Shown here in pieces: positions 1 to 7,684 of a stretch of DNA of 64,000 bases. The DNA lies in assembly GCF_001650025.1 (NCBI RefSeq), contig NZ_LVVY01000065.1, positions 1 to 64,000 of the forward strand, given 5' to 3'. The notes beneath the pieces are model-generated. The model was given only the letters and a program-made list of their open reading frames with translations, had not been told where the DNA came from and did no database searches. Position numbers and translations under genes: made by a program. Source of the DNA: Devosia elaeis. Lineage in GTDB: Bacteria; Pseudomonadota; Alphaproteobacteria; Rhizobiales; Devosiaceae. How positions within the stretch are numbered: the first letter of the stretch is position 1; every line of letters starts with the position of its first letter.

Positions 1-603
1 TATGCCGGCTGTCCGGTCAAAATGGGGTGCGCTCCACGCGAACGGATCATGCAAAAACTCTGGATAGCGCTGTTTCAAATCCTGCAACGACGCCCCTTCG
101 CCATGCTTATAGACGTTGACCACCAGCCGGCAGGCGTCGAGTGATTTGAAATATGGTGCGGCGCGCAATGCCCACCCAAAACTCTCCAGCAGATCGATTA
201 TCTGGACAAAGTCTGCTCCCCAGACTTTTGCACGAACGTTGTCACCACGATGCCAATGCTGAATCTCGCGGACGAGCCAATCTCGAAGGGCCTTGTCCCA
301 CTGATGGTACATGCCGGCCACGACGCTCAGGCGAGTTTGCTCGCGCATATCTCTGAGCATCTGATAATGCTGAATGCCGACATCATTGGCCGCTTCGTAA
401 TAGCTCCCCGGATCATCGTTGTCGGGATCGAACCATTTGCCGCTTGCTTCAAGCCACTCGTCTGCCGCCTTGTCAGAATCTGCTTCGATGTCGTCGAACC
501 TCGAGAGCAACCGATTGCGGGCTTCTTTGACATAGAACTTATGCTGCTCGATCAGCGAAGCGCGATAGGGCCCCCACATCTGGAAAAGTACGTAGTCGCC
601 CAT
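1..603 (-). CDS. HEPN-like hypothetical protein, C-terminus cut by window edge
   Basis: Translating the minus strand from the ATG at 603-601 gives 201 codons open through base 1, so the C-terminus lies outside the window. AAAGGA sits five bases upstream of the ATG. The protein is largely helical and charged. Around residues 159-168 it reads RLVVNVYKHG, a pattern like the R-x(4-6)-H end of HEPN domains, although the spacing here (R159 to H167) is longer than usual. HEPN proteins are often RNases of toxin-antitoxin or phage-defence systems. Here the fold and activity are inferences. The neighbours are other island genes of unknown function. I do not recognise a named family. Confidence 0.6.
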   Translation of the reverse strand, partial: MGDYVLFQMWGPYRASLIEQHKFYVKEARNRLLSRFDDIEADSDKAADEWLEASGKWFDPDNDDPGSYYEAANDVGIQHYQMLRDMREQTRLSVVAGMYHQWDKALRDWLVREIQHWHRGDNVRAKVWGADFVQIIDLLESFGWALRAAPYFKSLDACRLVVNVYKHGEGASLQDLKQRYPEFLHDPFAWSAPHFDRTAGI

Positions 604-700
604 GGCTGTCCTTTATTGTGTAAGGGATTGGAAGCTAGGCGGACTTGGGTTCAAATGGAAGCTGATTGCGGGGGGTAAGGTGCTGGCCAGACATGGCCGA

Positions 701-985
701 ATGGAAGCGAGTTTTGGTGCTGATGCTATGAGAGTTCCGAATGCAGGCAAAGCCGAGCGTGAACGGCAGGATCAGTTCCGTCGACTGGGGAAGAAGCTCG
801 CCTACTTCCAGTCGATTCCAGCGCACCGGCGCGAAGCCGAATGCGCGGAGGAAGGCGCGGGCACCTGCCGCATGCTGCTCGCTGAGCTCGGTGCCACAGG
901 ACATGAGCGACCGCAGCGGGCCAGCGATGGCGTGGTCACGGTGATGACGATGGCTGAGCTGCTCGACGACTTGGAGAAACGATGA
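701..985 (+). CDS. small hypothetical protein overlapping the nuclease gene
   Basis: An open frame of about 94 codons, rich in Glu, Arg and Lys, ends in TGA that overlaps the ATG of the downstream nuclease-like gene (ATGA, 982-985). That suggests translational coupling. The third codon positions are mostly G or C, which fits coding in this frame. The frame could begin earlier, at 602, but that ATG overlaps the start of the divergent gene and is unlikely. No strong ribosome binding site is seen at 701 or 728. No domain is recognised. An antisense frame over the same bases looks less protein-like. Confidence 0.35.
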   Translation: MEASFGADAMRVPNAGKAERERQDQFRRLGKKLAYFQSIPAHRREAECAEEGAGTCRMLLAELGATGHERPQRASDGVVTVMTMAELLDDLEKR

Positions 986-1413
986 GACTGCTGACCGGCG
1001 CGGCGATAACCGCGCTCATGACTTTGTCGGCCGCCGCGCAAGAGCCCATGAGAATGTGTCATCCCGGGGAGCGCAACGGGCCCGAAAAGCACTGCGTCGT
1101 CGATGGAGATACGATCTGGTTCTATGGGGCAAACCTGAGGCTGCAGGATTTCGACACTCCCGAGCCGACCGCGCACAACTCGAAGTGCCCGCAGGGGCAA
1201 ACGGCTCTCGAAGTCGAACTGGCGGCGCAAGCGAGCGCACGGCTGCTTGAGTTGATCAATACGCGACCGTTCACAGTCGAGCAGTACGGAGTCGATACGA
1301 CCGGGAATCGGTGGGAGGGGACGGTCCGCATCGACGGTGTGGACGTCGGCGACATCTTGATCGAAGAAGGGCTGGCTCGAGAATGGCCTGATGGCTCGCT
1401 GTTCTGGTGCTGA
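982..1413 (+). CDS. secreted staphylococcal-nuclease-like (SNase/thermonuclease) protein
   Basis: This 143-residue protein starts with a signal peptide ending near AAAQ at residue 20. An SNase-like core follows: VVDGDTIWF at 39-47 (calcium-site Asp41 and Asp43), then LRLQDFDTPE at 52-61, which supplies the equivalents of catalytic Arg35 and Glu43. The later GNRWEG at 109-113 may supply the third catalytic residue, Arg87. The C-terminal DVGDILIEEGLA is the usual end of the fold. It probably hydrolyses nucleic acid in the periplasm or outside the cell. The start overlaps the preceding small gene by ATGA. Its stop abuts the stop of the convergent DUF2971 gene with no spacer. Activity is not certain because the GR motif is not canonical. 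Confidence 0.8.
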   Translation: MRLLTGAAITALMTLSAAAQEPMRMCHPGERNGPEKHCVVDGDTIWFYGANLRLQDFDTPEPTAHNSKCPQGQTALEVELAAQASARLLELINTRPFTVEQYGVDTTGNRWEGTVRIDGVDVGDILIEEGLAREWPDGSLFWC

Positions 1414-2286
1414 CTACTGGATCTGACAGTCCGATGCTTTGATCGTGAAGCCTTCGTAGCCCTCTGCTTCTAGGATCGCCGTCACCTCGGCGGCAGACAT
1501 GGCACATTTGGGCCCAAGCAGAATGTGTTCGATGGCTCGCCGCGGATCGGGGCCGTTCTTCGTGTGTCGACCGAAGGGGAACTCGAAATACTTCACCGTT
1601 CGCCCCCGCGACTCCCGGGTTAAGGGTGGTGCCCATTCGATTATGGACCCATCAGGATGAGCGCTGACCATCTGGGTGAGTATCTCGTTCGGGTCGGGTT
1701 TCTCGTCTCTTTGGTTGAAGATCATGCGAACTTCGCGCTCATACGCCCACGTCCGATGCTTAAGCGAAGTGAACGTGGCAAAGGCTTCGGATGCGGCGAG
1801 TATTGCGGACACAGACCTTGGTTTGCCCATAGTGAGTGCTGCTCTGATTGCGGCATCGCGGAAGACGGCAGGCGTGGTCTCATCCGCGTAGCGGACGAGT
1901 TGCATGCGCCCAGGCATGGCGTTCATCGCCGTAGGTCGGAAGGCGATCGATACCCCTGAGCCCCCTGTGGCGTATTCTCTCCACATGGGCAATTCATCGC
2001 CGGCCAAAGCAAAACAAACGGTATAGCAGGTGCTGGTGCGGCTGAACCTCAGAACGTCGGCGAGGAATGCCGCGAGGTCGCGCCTATTGAGCAAGGGAAT
2101 ATCATCTTCGGTCAATGCATTGATGGCAGCCGAGAACATCTCTCTGCCGAGATTGACCTCTCGAGGGTCATTGGAAGCGGTCACATCAGTCAGCCAAAGC
2201 TTCTTAGAGCGGACAATGTTTTCGAAGGCGTCAATGCCGGTGTAATAGAAGAGAGGCGTTGTTGGTTTATACTCAAAATAGGCCAT
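1414..2286 (-). CDS. DUF2971 family protein
   Basis: This 290-residue protein matches the layout of DUF2971. The N-terminal FYYTGIDAFENIVRSKKLWLTD is followed by a SNDPREV element near residue 40, then a central LPMWREYATGGSGVSIAF block near residues 98-115, and a later YEREVRMIF element. These are the most conserved stretches of the family. DUF2971 proteins are common in genomic islands and near phage-defence genes. Their biochemical role is not settled, and I assign none. The gene converges on the SNase-like gene end to end. Its start is an ATG at 2286. Confidence 0.75.
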   Translation of the reverse strand: MAYFEYKPTTPLFYYTGIDAFENIVRSKKLWLTDVTASNDPREVNLGREMFSAAINALTEDDIPLLNRRDLAAFLADVLRFSRTSTCYTVCFALAGDELPMWREYATGGSGVSIAFRPTAMNAMPGRMQLVRYADETTPAVFRDAAIRAALTMGKPRSVSAILAASEAFATFTSLKHRTWAYEREVRMIFNQRDEKPDPNEILTQMVSAHPDGSIIEWAPPLTRESRGRTVKYFEFPFGRHTKNGPDPRRAIEHILLGPKCAMSAAEVTAILEAEGYEGFTIKASDCQIQ

Positions 2287-2344
2287 GCGAACCGAGAAGC
2301 GCTCTTGTTTCTAGCGGACCGATTCCGCATATCATTGTTACTCT

Positions 2345-2707
2345 CTAGAAGGTTGGCGTGTCATCTTGCTTCCGCGGCGGGCCATAGAACTCGTCACGCC
2401 AGAGCTGGATGCGCCGCTCGCCGGCAGGTCTGCGGATGACCGTATTCCCGACATCATCGCTATTCGGATGCCGCTCCCGCACTCGCCAACGCCAGCCTTG
2501 GCCGCAGTGAGGACAATAGGGGCCGAACAGGTCGCAGACGAAGGATTCTGCGTTGTAGCCTGCCGCGATCAGATCGCTCGCCAGATAAGTCCGCAATCTG
2601 CGGCAGGACCGACAATGGGCCACGATCAGCATATGTGCTTTCGCTGCTTGGCCAAGCCGTGTGCGATAGAAAAGCGATGATGGCGGGCTGTTGGTCATCG
2701 AATCCAT
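2345..2707 (-). CDS. small zinc-ribbon hypothetical protein
   Basis: A 120-residue protein with two CxxC pairs: CRSC near residues 32-35, and CPHC near 65-68 after a CDLFGPY stretch. Together they form a probable zinc ribbon. The C-terminal third is basic and polar. Small proteins of this shape occur in rhizobial plasmids and integrative elements, but I cannot name a function. An internal ATG at 2698 is an alternative start. The start region overlaps the 5' end of the frame of the divergent island gene, so the short interval to 2775 probably holds promoters for both. Confidence 0.55.
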   Translation of the reverse strand: MDSMTNSPPSSLFYRTRLGQAAKAHMLIVAHCRSCRRLRTYLASDLIAAGYNAESFVCDLFGPYCPHCGQGWRWRVRERHPNSDDVGNTVIRRPAGERRIQLWRDEFYGPPRKQDDTPTF

Positions 2708-2774
2708 GTTGAATGGTGTTCTTGTTATGTTCTATTTTCGGAGCATCGATCATGGCAAGCAGGGAGCGATCACG

Positions 2775-3053
2775 ATGCGCCTAAAACAGCAGAGCACAGG
2801 GCAGCCGCCAGTAGCGAAAAGCACGACGCTGATCGTTTTGGCCGCCTTTGAGCGCGGGGAGGACGGCGAGCTTCGGCCAGCATTCGAGCCGCAGCAGATG
2901 CCGAGCGAGCATTCGGCGGTGCAGCGAGCGAAGCTGATGTCCCGGGGCTATGCCGGTGTCATCGCGTGGAAGCGCCCAGCGCGGCCCGATGAAGGCGAGT
3001 TCGGCGAGCCAGAGGTGCTGTTCAGTACCGGCGACGTGCCGGACATGGAATGA
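2775..3053 (+). CDS. conserved hypothetical island protein
   Basis: A 92-residue soluble protein. I chose ATG 2775 because AGGGAG lies eight bases before it; the open frame extends back to 2691 without such a site. The sequence has KSTTLIVLAAFERG near the N-terminus, FEPQQMPSEHSAVQRAKL in the middle, and a C-terminal LFSTGDVPDME. From memory this arrangement recurs in small hypothetical proteins on Hyphomicrobiales plasmids and integrative elements, but the function is unknown. It supports a mobile origin for this segment. It converges with the DUF3644 gene, leaving 11 bases between stops. Confidence 0.6.
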   Translation: MRLKQQSTGQPPVAKSTTLIVLAAFERGEDGELRPAFEPQQMPSEHSAVQRAKLMSRGYAGVIAWKRPARPDEGEFGEPEVLFSTGDVPDME

Positions 3054-3064
3054 GGGCGCTGAAG

Positions 3065-4117
3065 TCAGCGAGGGCGATTGTTCCAGAGTTCCTCAATGTC
3101 GTTCTCCTCTGCGGAGAGCCAATCCTTCATTTTCCGCACCGCGTTGTCCGAAAAACATGGGATCTTCTGGGCGCCAAATTCGAAGACATGACGACACGAA
3201 GCGTCGTCATCGATGCCCAAGTGTGCGCGCAGCAGCTTCGATTTTGGCATGGTGATACCGAGCTTCTGGGCTAACTCGCTTGCTCTCGAATGGAACTTCT
3301 TCTGCAAGTCCAACTCTCGTACGGCAGCCGCTTCGCCGGGATCGTCACCTCCGATATATCGAACGGGCGCGCCTTCTTTCTTGCTGAAGTGCACCGTCAT
3401 GTTGATGCCTTCGCCTTCAGTGCTGGTCCCCACAGTCGCGAGTCGAGGGAATACCTCGGCGAACTCCTTGCCGGCTTTCACCGCCTTTTCGATCCGATCG
3501 ATGTCTCGCTCAGAGATCTCCACTTCGTCCACGATGATGGCTTCCATCGCCAGCATTGAACGGATCCGCGCTCTGGCTTCGTCTCGAGCACGTCGACCTG
3601 GCTGGAGCAGTTCGGTCACCAACGAATATTCGCGGTCTACCAAGAACTCAAAATCCCCGGGCGGGTGCGTCGAGATCGGCAACACGCGGAGAGGGATGTG
3701 GGATACCAGATCATCATCGAGCGCGCGTTTAAGATATCCATCGAAAGCCGTGATCAGCGCCCGCGTGTGCAAATAAAGGATGTCCTCGGCAACGAAGACA
3801 TACCAATGCTGAGCGGCATCGCGAAGGCTGTCGATAGCACGCATAACGCCGGCCTCGTCTGCAGTTAGGCCGTGATCGGACGTGCATAGTCTCAGGCATT
3901 TCTCGAAGCCGAGCGATTTGCCGGTGTTCTTGTCGAACACCTTTGCCTTGTTTTGAACCAAGACTGCCTTGAGGAGCATTTCGCACGAATGCTGCAGGTG
4001 AAGCAGAATTGCGGTGACCCGACCGTCGTCATCAAAGCTGTTGAAGGCAGACATCCCGGCCCGCATCGAGCAGATGGCTTTCGTCTTTAGTGTTCGCGCT
4101 TCACGCACCAGCTTCAT
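3065..4117 (-). CDS. DUF3644 domain protein
   Basis: About 350 residues from the ATG at 4117, chosen over the upstream 4171 because a G-rich GGGGGGA sequence precedes it. The N-terminal 150 residues match DUF3644: a helical block with HLQHSCEMLLKAVL, a LGFEKCLRLC element, and a DSLRDAAQHWYVFVAED segment. The helix with SLRDAAQHW resembles HEPN-type helices. DUF3644 proteins are frequent in defence islands and may be nucleases, but activity is unproven. The C-terminal 200 residues are of unknown type and end in a conserved-looking CRHVFEFG segment. It is the island gene nearest the tRNA-Arg. Confidence 0.65.
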   Translation of the reverse strand: MKLVREARTLKTKAICSMRAGMSAFNSFDDDGRVTAILLHLQHSCEMLLKAVLVQNKAKVFDKNTGKSLGFEKCLRLCTSDHGLTADEAGVMRAIDSLRDAAQHWYVFVAEDILYLHTRALITAFDGYLKRALDDDLVSHIPLRVLPISTHPPGDFEFLVDREYSLVTELLQPGRRARDEARARIRSMLAMEAIIVDEVEISERDIDRIEKAVKAGKEFAEVFPRLATVGTSTEGEGINMTVHFSKKEGAPVRYIGGDDPGEAAAVRELDLQKKFHSRASELAQKLGITMPKSKLLRAHLGIDDDASCRHVFEFGAQKIPCFSDNAVRKMKDWLSAEENDIEELWNNRPR

Positions 4118-4176
4118 GCCAATCCCCCCGAATCCTGCCGGTATTCTGGTCGGACAATGGCTTCTCAACAACGAAC

Positions 4177-4207
4177 TTCACCACTCAGGCGGGAAGTTAG
4201 TGGTGAA
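4177..4207. repeat. inverted repeat beside the DUF3644 gene
   Basis: TTCACCACT at 4177-4185 is a perfect inverted match to AGTGGTGAA at 4199-4207, with 13 bases between. It lies between the start of the DUF3644 gene and the tRNA-Arg. It could be an operator for that gene or an arm site of a lost or distant integrase. Confidence 0.6.
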
Positions 4208-4266
4208 CTTTCCGGCGATTTGTGGTGGTAAACGGCTCTGGCGACACGAATCCATATTTTGGCATG

Positions 4267-4304
4267 GTCGTCCCAATGTCGTCCCAATGTCAAGTCGTCC
4301 CAAT
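4267..4304. repeat. three copies of an 11-bp repeat next to tRNA-Arg
   Basis: GTCGTCCCAAT occurs at 4267-4277, 4278-4288 and 4294-4304. It lies about 40 bases from the 3' end of the tRNA-Arg on the island side. Short tandem repeats in this position can be integrase or excisionase arm sites. No integrase gene is visible in the window, so this is inference. Confidence 0.65.
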
Positions 4305-4343
4305 AGCTGGCCCTGACGACAACAACGTTTTCAAGGAGTTAGG

Positions 4344-4420
4344 TGGTGGCCCCGGTGAGATTCGAACTCACGACCTCAGGATTAGGAATCCTGTGCTCTA
4401 TCCTGCTGAGCTACGGGACC
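4344..4420 (-). tRNA. tRNA-Arg (anticodon CCT)
   Basis: The minus strand folds into a full cloverleaf. The acceptor GGTCCCG pairs with CGGGGCC. The anticodon stem CAGGA/TCCTG encloses loop TTCCTAA with anticodon CCT, and the T arm is GTGAG-TTCGAAT-CTCAC. CCA is encoded at the 3' end (4346-4344). The 3' end points to the accessory segment at 1-4343, as expected for an element integrated into a tRNA 3' end. Confidence 0.95.
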
Positions 4421-4566
4421 AGCCGACTTCGACCTAGCAGCCGGCCGCTTCCTTTTCAACTGTGAACCGGAGGCGTGGAGCGGCAATTCCCGGTGTGCGA
4501 CCGGCTTGCGGGTTGATCCGTCCGGCGGCCTCCGCTAAACGGAGCGCGACACGAAAAGGAACGACA

Positions 4567-5692
4567 ATGCGTACGGAAATCGAAAAGACCGTCGCCGAAA
4601 TCGAGCAGGTTCTGACCCTGCTGAGGAGGCATCTTTGACTGGGATACAGCTCAACTCCGCCTCGACGCGCTGAACGCGCAAACCGAATCTCCCGAATTCT
4701 GGAACGATCCTGAAAAGGCTCGCGTCACCATGCGTGAGCGTGACGAGCTCGATGTGGCCGTCAAGACGGTGCGCGCTCTGGAAACGGGCATTGCCGACAA
4801 TGTCGAACTCATCGAACTGGGCGAAGCCGAGGGCGACGAGGAGATCGTGCGCGATGCCGAAAACGCGCTGGTCGAACTCAAGAACACCGCGCGCCGCACC
4901 CAGATCGAGACTCTGCTTTCTGGCGAAGTCGACGGCAATGATTGCTATGTCGAAATCCATTCGGGCGCCGGCGGCACCGAAAGCCAGGATTGGGCAAACA
5001 TGCTCCTGCGCATGTATACCCGCTGGGCCGAACGCCGGAAGATGAAGGTCGAAACCATCGAAATGCATGATGGCGAAGAAGCCGGTATCAAATCGGCGAC
5101 CATCCTGGTCAAGGGGCACAATGCCTATGGCTGGATGAAGACCGAAAGCGGCGTGCATCGCCTGGTGCGCATCAGCCCCTACGATTCGGCGGCGCGCCGT
5201 CACACCAGCTTTTCGAGCGTCTGGGTCTATCCGGTCGTGGACGATTCAATCGACATCGAAATCCGCGAAGCCGATCTCAAGATCGACACCTATCGCGCTT
5301 CGGGCGCGGGCGGCCAGCACGTGAACACCACGGATTCGGCGATCCGCATCACCCATATTCCATCCGGTATCATCGTGGCGTGCCAGCAGGAACGTAGCCA
5401 GCACAAGAACCGGGCGACGGCAATGAACATGCTCAAGGCTCGTCTCTACGAGATGGAACTGCAGAAGCGCGAAGAAGCCGCCATGGCCCAATCGGCGAGC
5501 AAGACCGATATCGGCTGGGGTCACCAGATCCGCTCTTATGTCCTGCAGCCCTATCAGATGGTCAAGGACCTGCGCACCGGCGTGGAAAGCGGCCAGCCCT
5601 CGGTGGTGCTGGACGGCGATCTCGACGACTTCATGGAAGCCGCACTCGCCCAGCGCGTCGGCGTCGCCACGGATGTCGCGGCCGAAGAATAG
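4567..5692 (+). CDS. prfB: peptide chain release factor 2 (programmed frameshift)
   Basis: RF2 recognises UGA and UAA and triggers hydrolysis of the finished peptide. The gene starts at ATG 4567 behind AAGGA. After 23 codons it meets an in-frame TGA, and the rest of the protein continues in the +1 frame from GAC 4637, giving about 374 residues. The GGQ loop appears as [16 protein letters not shown], the catalytic motif of class I release factors. [11 protein letters not shown] and the C-terminal [17 protein letters not shown] are also typical. The interruption is the normal autoregulatory device, not a mutation. The tRNA-Arg lies 146 bases upstream on the opposite strand. Confidence 0.97.
4624..4639 (+). 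promoter_or_regulatory. programmed +1 frameshift site of prfB
   Basis: AGGAGG at 4624-4629 acts as an internal Shine-Dalgarno sequence, three bases before CTTTGAC at 4633-4639. This is the classic RF2 recoding signal: slow termination at UGA when RF2 is scarce lets the ribosome slip from CUU to UUU. Confidence 0.95.
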
Positions 5693-5719
5693 GCGAGCTT
5701 ACGCAAATGGCGGACTCAT

Positions 5720-5850
5720 CGCCCCCTCGCCCCTTCAGGGGAGAGGGGTGGGGTGAGGGGTGAAGGCTTCTCGGAAAGAACGCGAAGCTGAACCCCTCAT
5801 CCGGCGCTTCGCGTCACCTTCTCCCTCGGGGGAGAAGGAAAAGGGCCTAT
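5720..5850. repeat. intergenic palindromic repeat, composite
   Basis: Nested hairpins fill the gap between prfB and the M23 peptidase. The parts are CCCCTC...GAGGGG near 5724-5749, an 8-bp CGCGAAGC/GCTTCGCG pair, and CCTTCTCCC/GGGAGAAGG at 5817-5838. Similar C-rich/G-rich hairpins recur at 11223, 18905, 38955 and 45550. It may also end transcription from both convergent genes. Confidence 0.75.
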
Positions 5851-6986
5851 AAAATCGCCAGAAGCCTTTTACCCGCATCCAGGAACGGCTTGGGATCGAG
5901 GGCCTGGTCGGCGCGGCGCACCTCGAAATGCAGGTGCGGGCCGGTCGAACGGCCGGTGGAGCCGACCTTGGCGATGGGTGTGCCGATGCTGACCTTCTGG
6001 CCGACCCGGGCCAGGTAGCCGCTGAGATGGGTGTAGCGCGTGGAGAGCCCGTTGCCGTGCTCCACCTCGACCACCTTGCCATAGCCCGAGCGTTCGCCGA
6101 CAAAGCTGACCACGCCGTCGGCGGCGCTGAAGACGCTCGTGCCGGAAGGCGCCGCGAAGTCGAGCCCGGAATGGAAGGCGCGGCCGCCCGTAAACGGGTC
6201 CTTGCGATTGCCGAAGCCTGAGCTTTGCCGGAAATTGCCGGTGATCGGCATGTGCACGGGCGCCAGCGTCAGGCTGTCCCTGGCGGCCTTGTAACGCATC
6301 AGCGCATCCATGACTGCATTCGCATCCTCGACCAGCGCGGCGCTTTCGCCGCTGCCGGTTGCCGCCAGCAGGGGGCCGCCCATGCCGGTAAGGGTCATGT
6401 CGGGGATTTCGGTTTGGATGCCGAGCCTGCCCAGTTCGCCGATAATGTTGTCGGCGCGCTGCGTGGCGGCCGTCGCGATGCCGGTCATGGCCTGCTGCGT
6501 TTCGGCCATCATGCGGACGACATTGTCGGTCGTGGCGGCGAGGTCGGGATTGCCGTCCGCGGTGGTGACTATGGAAAATTCGGCCGGGCCGCTCATATCG
6601 AGATCGAGATTGGCGAGGCCGAGCCGGTCGGCCTTGTCGACGAGCGCGCGCACCAATTGGTGTTGCTCAAGGAGCACGTCCTGCTGTTGGGAAAGTTCCT
6701 GCAATTGCAGGTTGATGTCGCCGGCTTGGGCATAGCTGCGCGAATGCAGCCGGTCGATTTCCACGCGCATCTGCGCCAGCCGGTCTTCGTAGGCGGAGAT
6801 GACGAGATCGTTCTGTCCGCCCATCAGCCTGGCGATGTCGGGAGCCATGAGCAGGGCCGTGCCCGTTACGGCATTGCCGGCCAGAAGCAGCGCGAACATG
6901 CCGTAGAAGAGGGCGGGATGAACGCCTTTCCGCACGACCGCCCCGCCCTGATTCTTCCGGGCCCCGAAACTGGCTGATTGATGCAC
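5847..6986 (-). CDS. M23 family peptidoglycan endopeptidase (MepM-like)
   Basis: I take the start as GTG 6986, behind a GGGGTGG sequence, giving 379 residues. The longer open frame upstream runs into the peroxiredoxin gene. A single membrane segment lies near residues 25-45. A Gln/Leu-rich coiled coil follows, near residues 65-115. The C-terminal LytM domain starts near residue 260 and carries the zinc motifs HxGxDFA (His272, Asp276) and HLHFE (His351, His353). Such enzymes cut peptide crosslinks in the cell wall, or act as LytM regulators when degenerate. Both zinc motifs are intact here, so activity is likely. It is anchored in the inner membrane facing the periplasm. Confidence 0.9.
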   Translation of the reverse strand: MHQSASFGARKNQGGAVVRKGVHPALFYGMFALLLAGNAVTGTALLMAPDIARLMGGQNDLVISAYEDRLAQMRVEIDRLHSRSYAQAGDINLQLQELSQQQDVLLEQHQLVRALVDKADRLGLANLDLDMSGPAEFSIVTTADGNPDLAATTDNVVRMMAETQQAMTGIATAATQRADNIIGELGRLGIQTEIPDMTLTGMGGPLLAATGSGESAALVEDANAVMDALMRYKAARDSLTLAPVHMPITGNFRQSSGFGNRKDPFTGGRAFHSGLDFAAPSGTSVFSAADGVVSFVGERSGYGKVVEVEHGNGLSTRYTHLSGYLARVGQKVSIGTPIAKVGSTGRSTGPHLHFEVRRADQALDPKPFLDAGKRLLAIL

Positions 6987-7065
6987 GCCACCCACCCCAT
7001 AGGCACCAACATGGTTAGCGAAATATGGCGAGGTTTGGTTAAGAAAGGCGAAAACGCGGCAGAAT

Positions 7066-7542
7066 TTACCCAGCCAGCACCTCGTCGAGCGCGGCCAGCA
7101 TCTTGGCGGCATGGCCCTTGATCCGCGTTGCCCGGATGATCCGGGCGATCCGGCCATCGGCGCCGATGATGAAGCTGGTTCTCACCAATCCCATGAATTC
7201 CCGGCCATAGAGCTTTTTCATCTGCCACAGCCCGAAGGCTTCGATGGTCTTGCGCTCAGGATCCGCGCCCAGGGGAATTGCCAGCCCGTATTTGGTGCGG
7301 AATTTCCGGTGGCTCTCCACATCGTCCGGCGAAATGCCAATCAGTTCGGCGCTGCGCGCGGCGAATTCGGCGGCCAGCGCCGAGAATTCCTGGTTCTCGT
7401 CGACGCAGCCGCCCGAATCGTCCTCCGGGTAGAAGAACAGCACTGCCGGCCGGCCCTTGAGGGCGGCTGGTGTGATCGTCGAGCCGTCGTCGCGCAGCAG
7501 GGTGAATGCCGGGGCAGGGTCGCCCTCTTGAAGATGAGTCAT
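7066..7542 (-). CDS. bcp: thiol peroxidase of the Bcp/PrxQ family
   Basis: A 158-residue peroxiredoxin that reduces hydroperoxides. The peroxidatic cysteine is in EDDSGGCVDENQEF (residues 40-53), in place of the more common TPGCTxE form. It is the only cysteine in the protein, so this is a 1-Cys version that needs an external thiol partner. The later FIIGADGRIARI strand and a KMLAALDEVL C-terminal helix are typical. It is divergent from the large AsmA-like gene, with 142 bases between starts. It lies upstream of the M23 peptidase on the same strand, 79 bases away. Confidence 0.9.
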   Translation of the reverse strand: MTHLQEGDPAPAFTLLRDDGSTITPAALKGRPAVLFFYPEDDSGGCVDENQEFSALAAEFAARSAELIGISPDDVESHRKFRTKYGLAIPLGADPERKTIEAFGLWQMKKLYGREFMGLVRTSFIIGADGRIARIIRATRIKGHAAKMLAALDEVLAG

Positions 7543-7684
7543 CGGCCTGTTCCTTGTCGATGTCCCTCAATAGAGCATTTTTCGGCCAAGTCAGGGGGGA
7601 AATGACCTAGAGGGTGTCAGCGCCACATTACAGCCGGTATCATCGAACAATGGACCGCCTCGAGCGGATGATTCTTGCGGCAGG

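Noticed and set aside
4222-4437. 71-codon protein ending in [21 protein letters not shown]
   Set aside because: It is a translation of the antisense of tRNA-Arg, a frequent false gene.
4567-4730. prfB as a pseudogene with an internal stop
   Set aside because: The stop is part of the standard RF2 recoding signal (SD-like AGGAGG and CTTTGAC).
5720-5850. CRISPR-like repeats
   Set aside because: The C-rich hairpins here and elsewhere are single or paired palindromes without regular spacers or cas genes.
6987-7157. N-terminal extension of the M23 peptidase
   Set aside because: It overlaps the peroxiredoxin gene and lacks coding features; GTG 6986 has a G-rich ribosome-site-like sequence.
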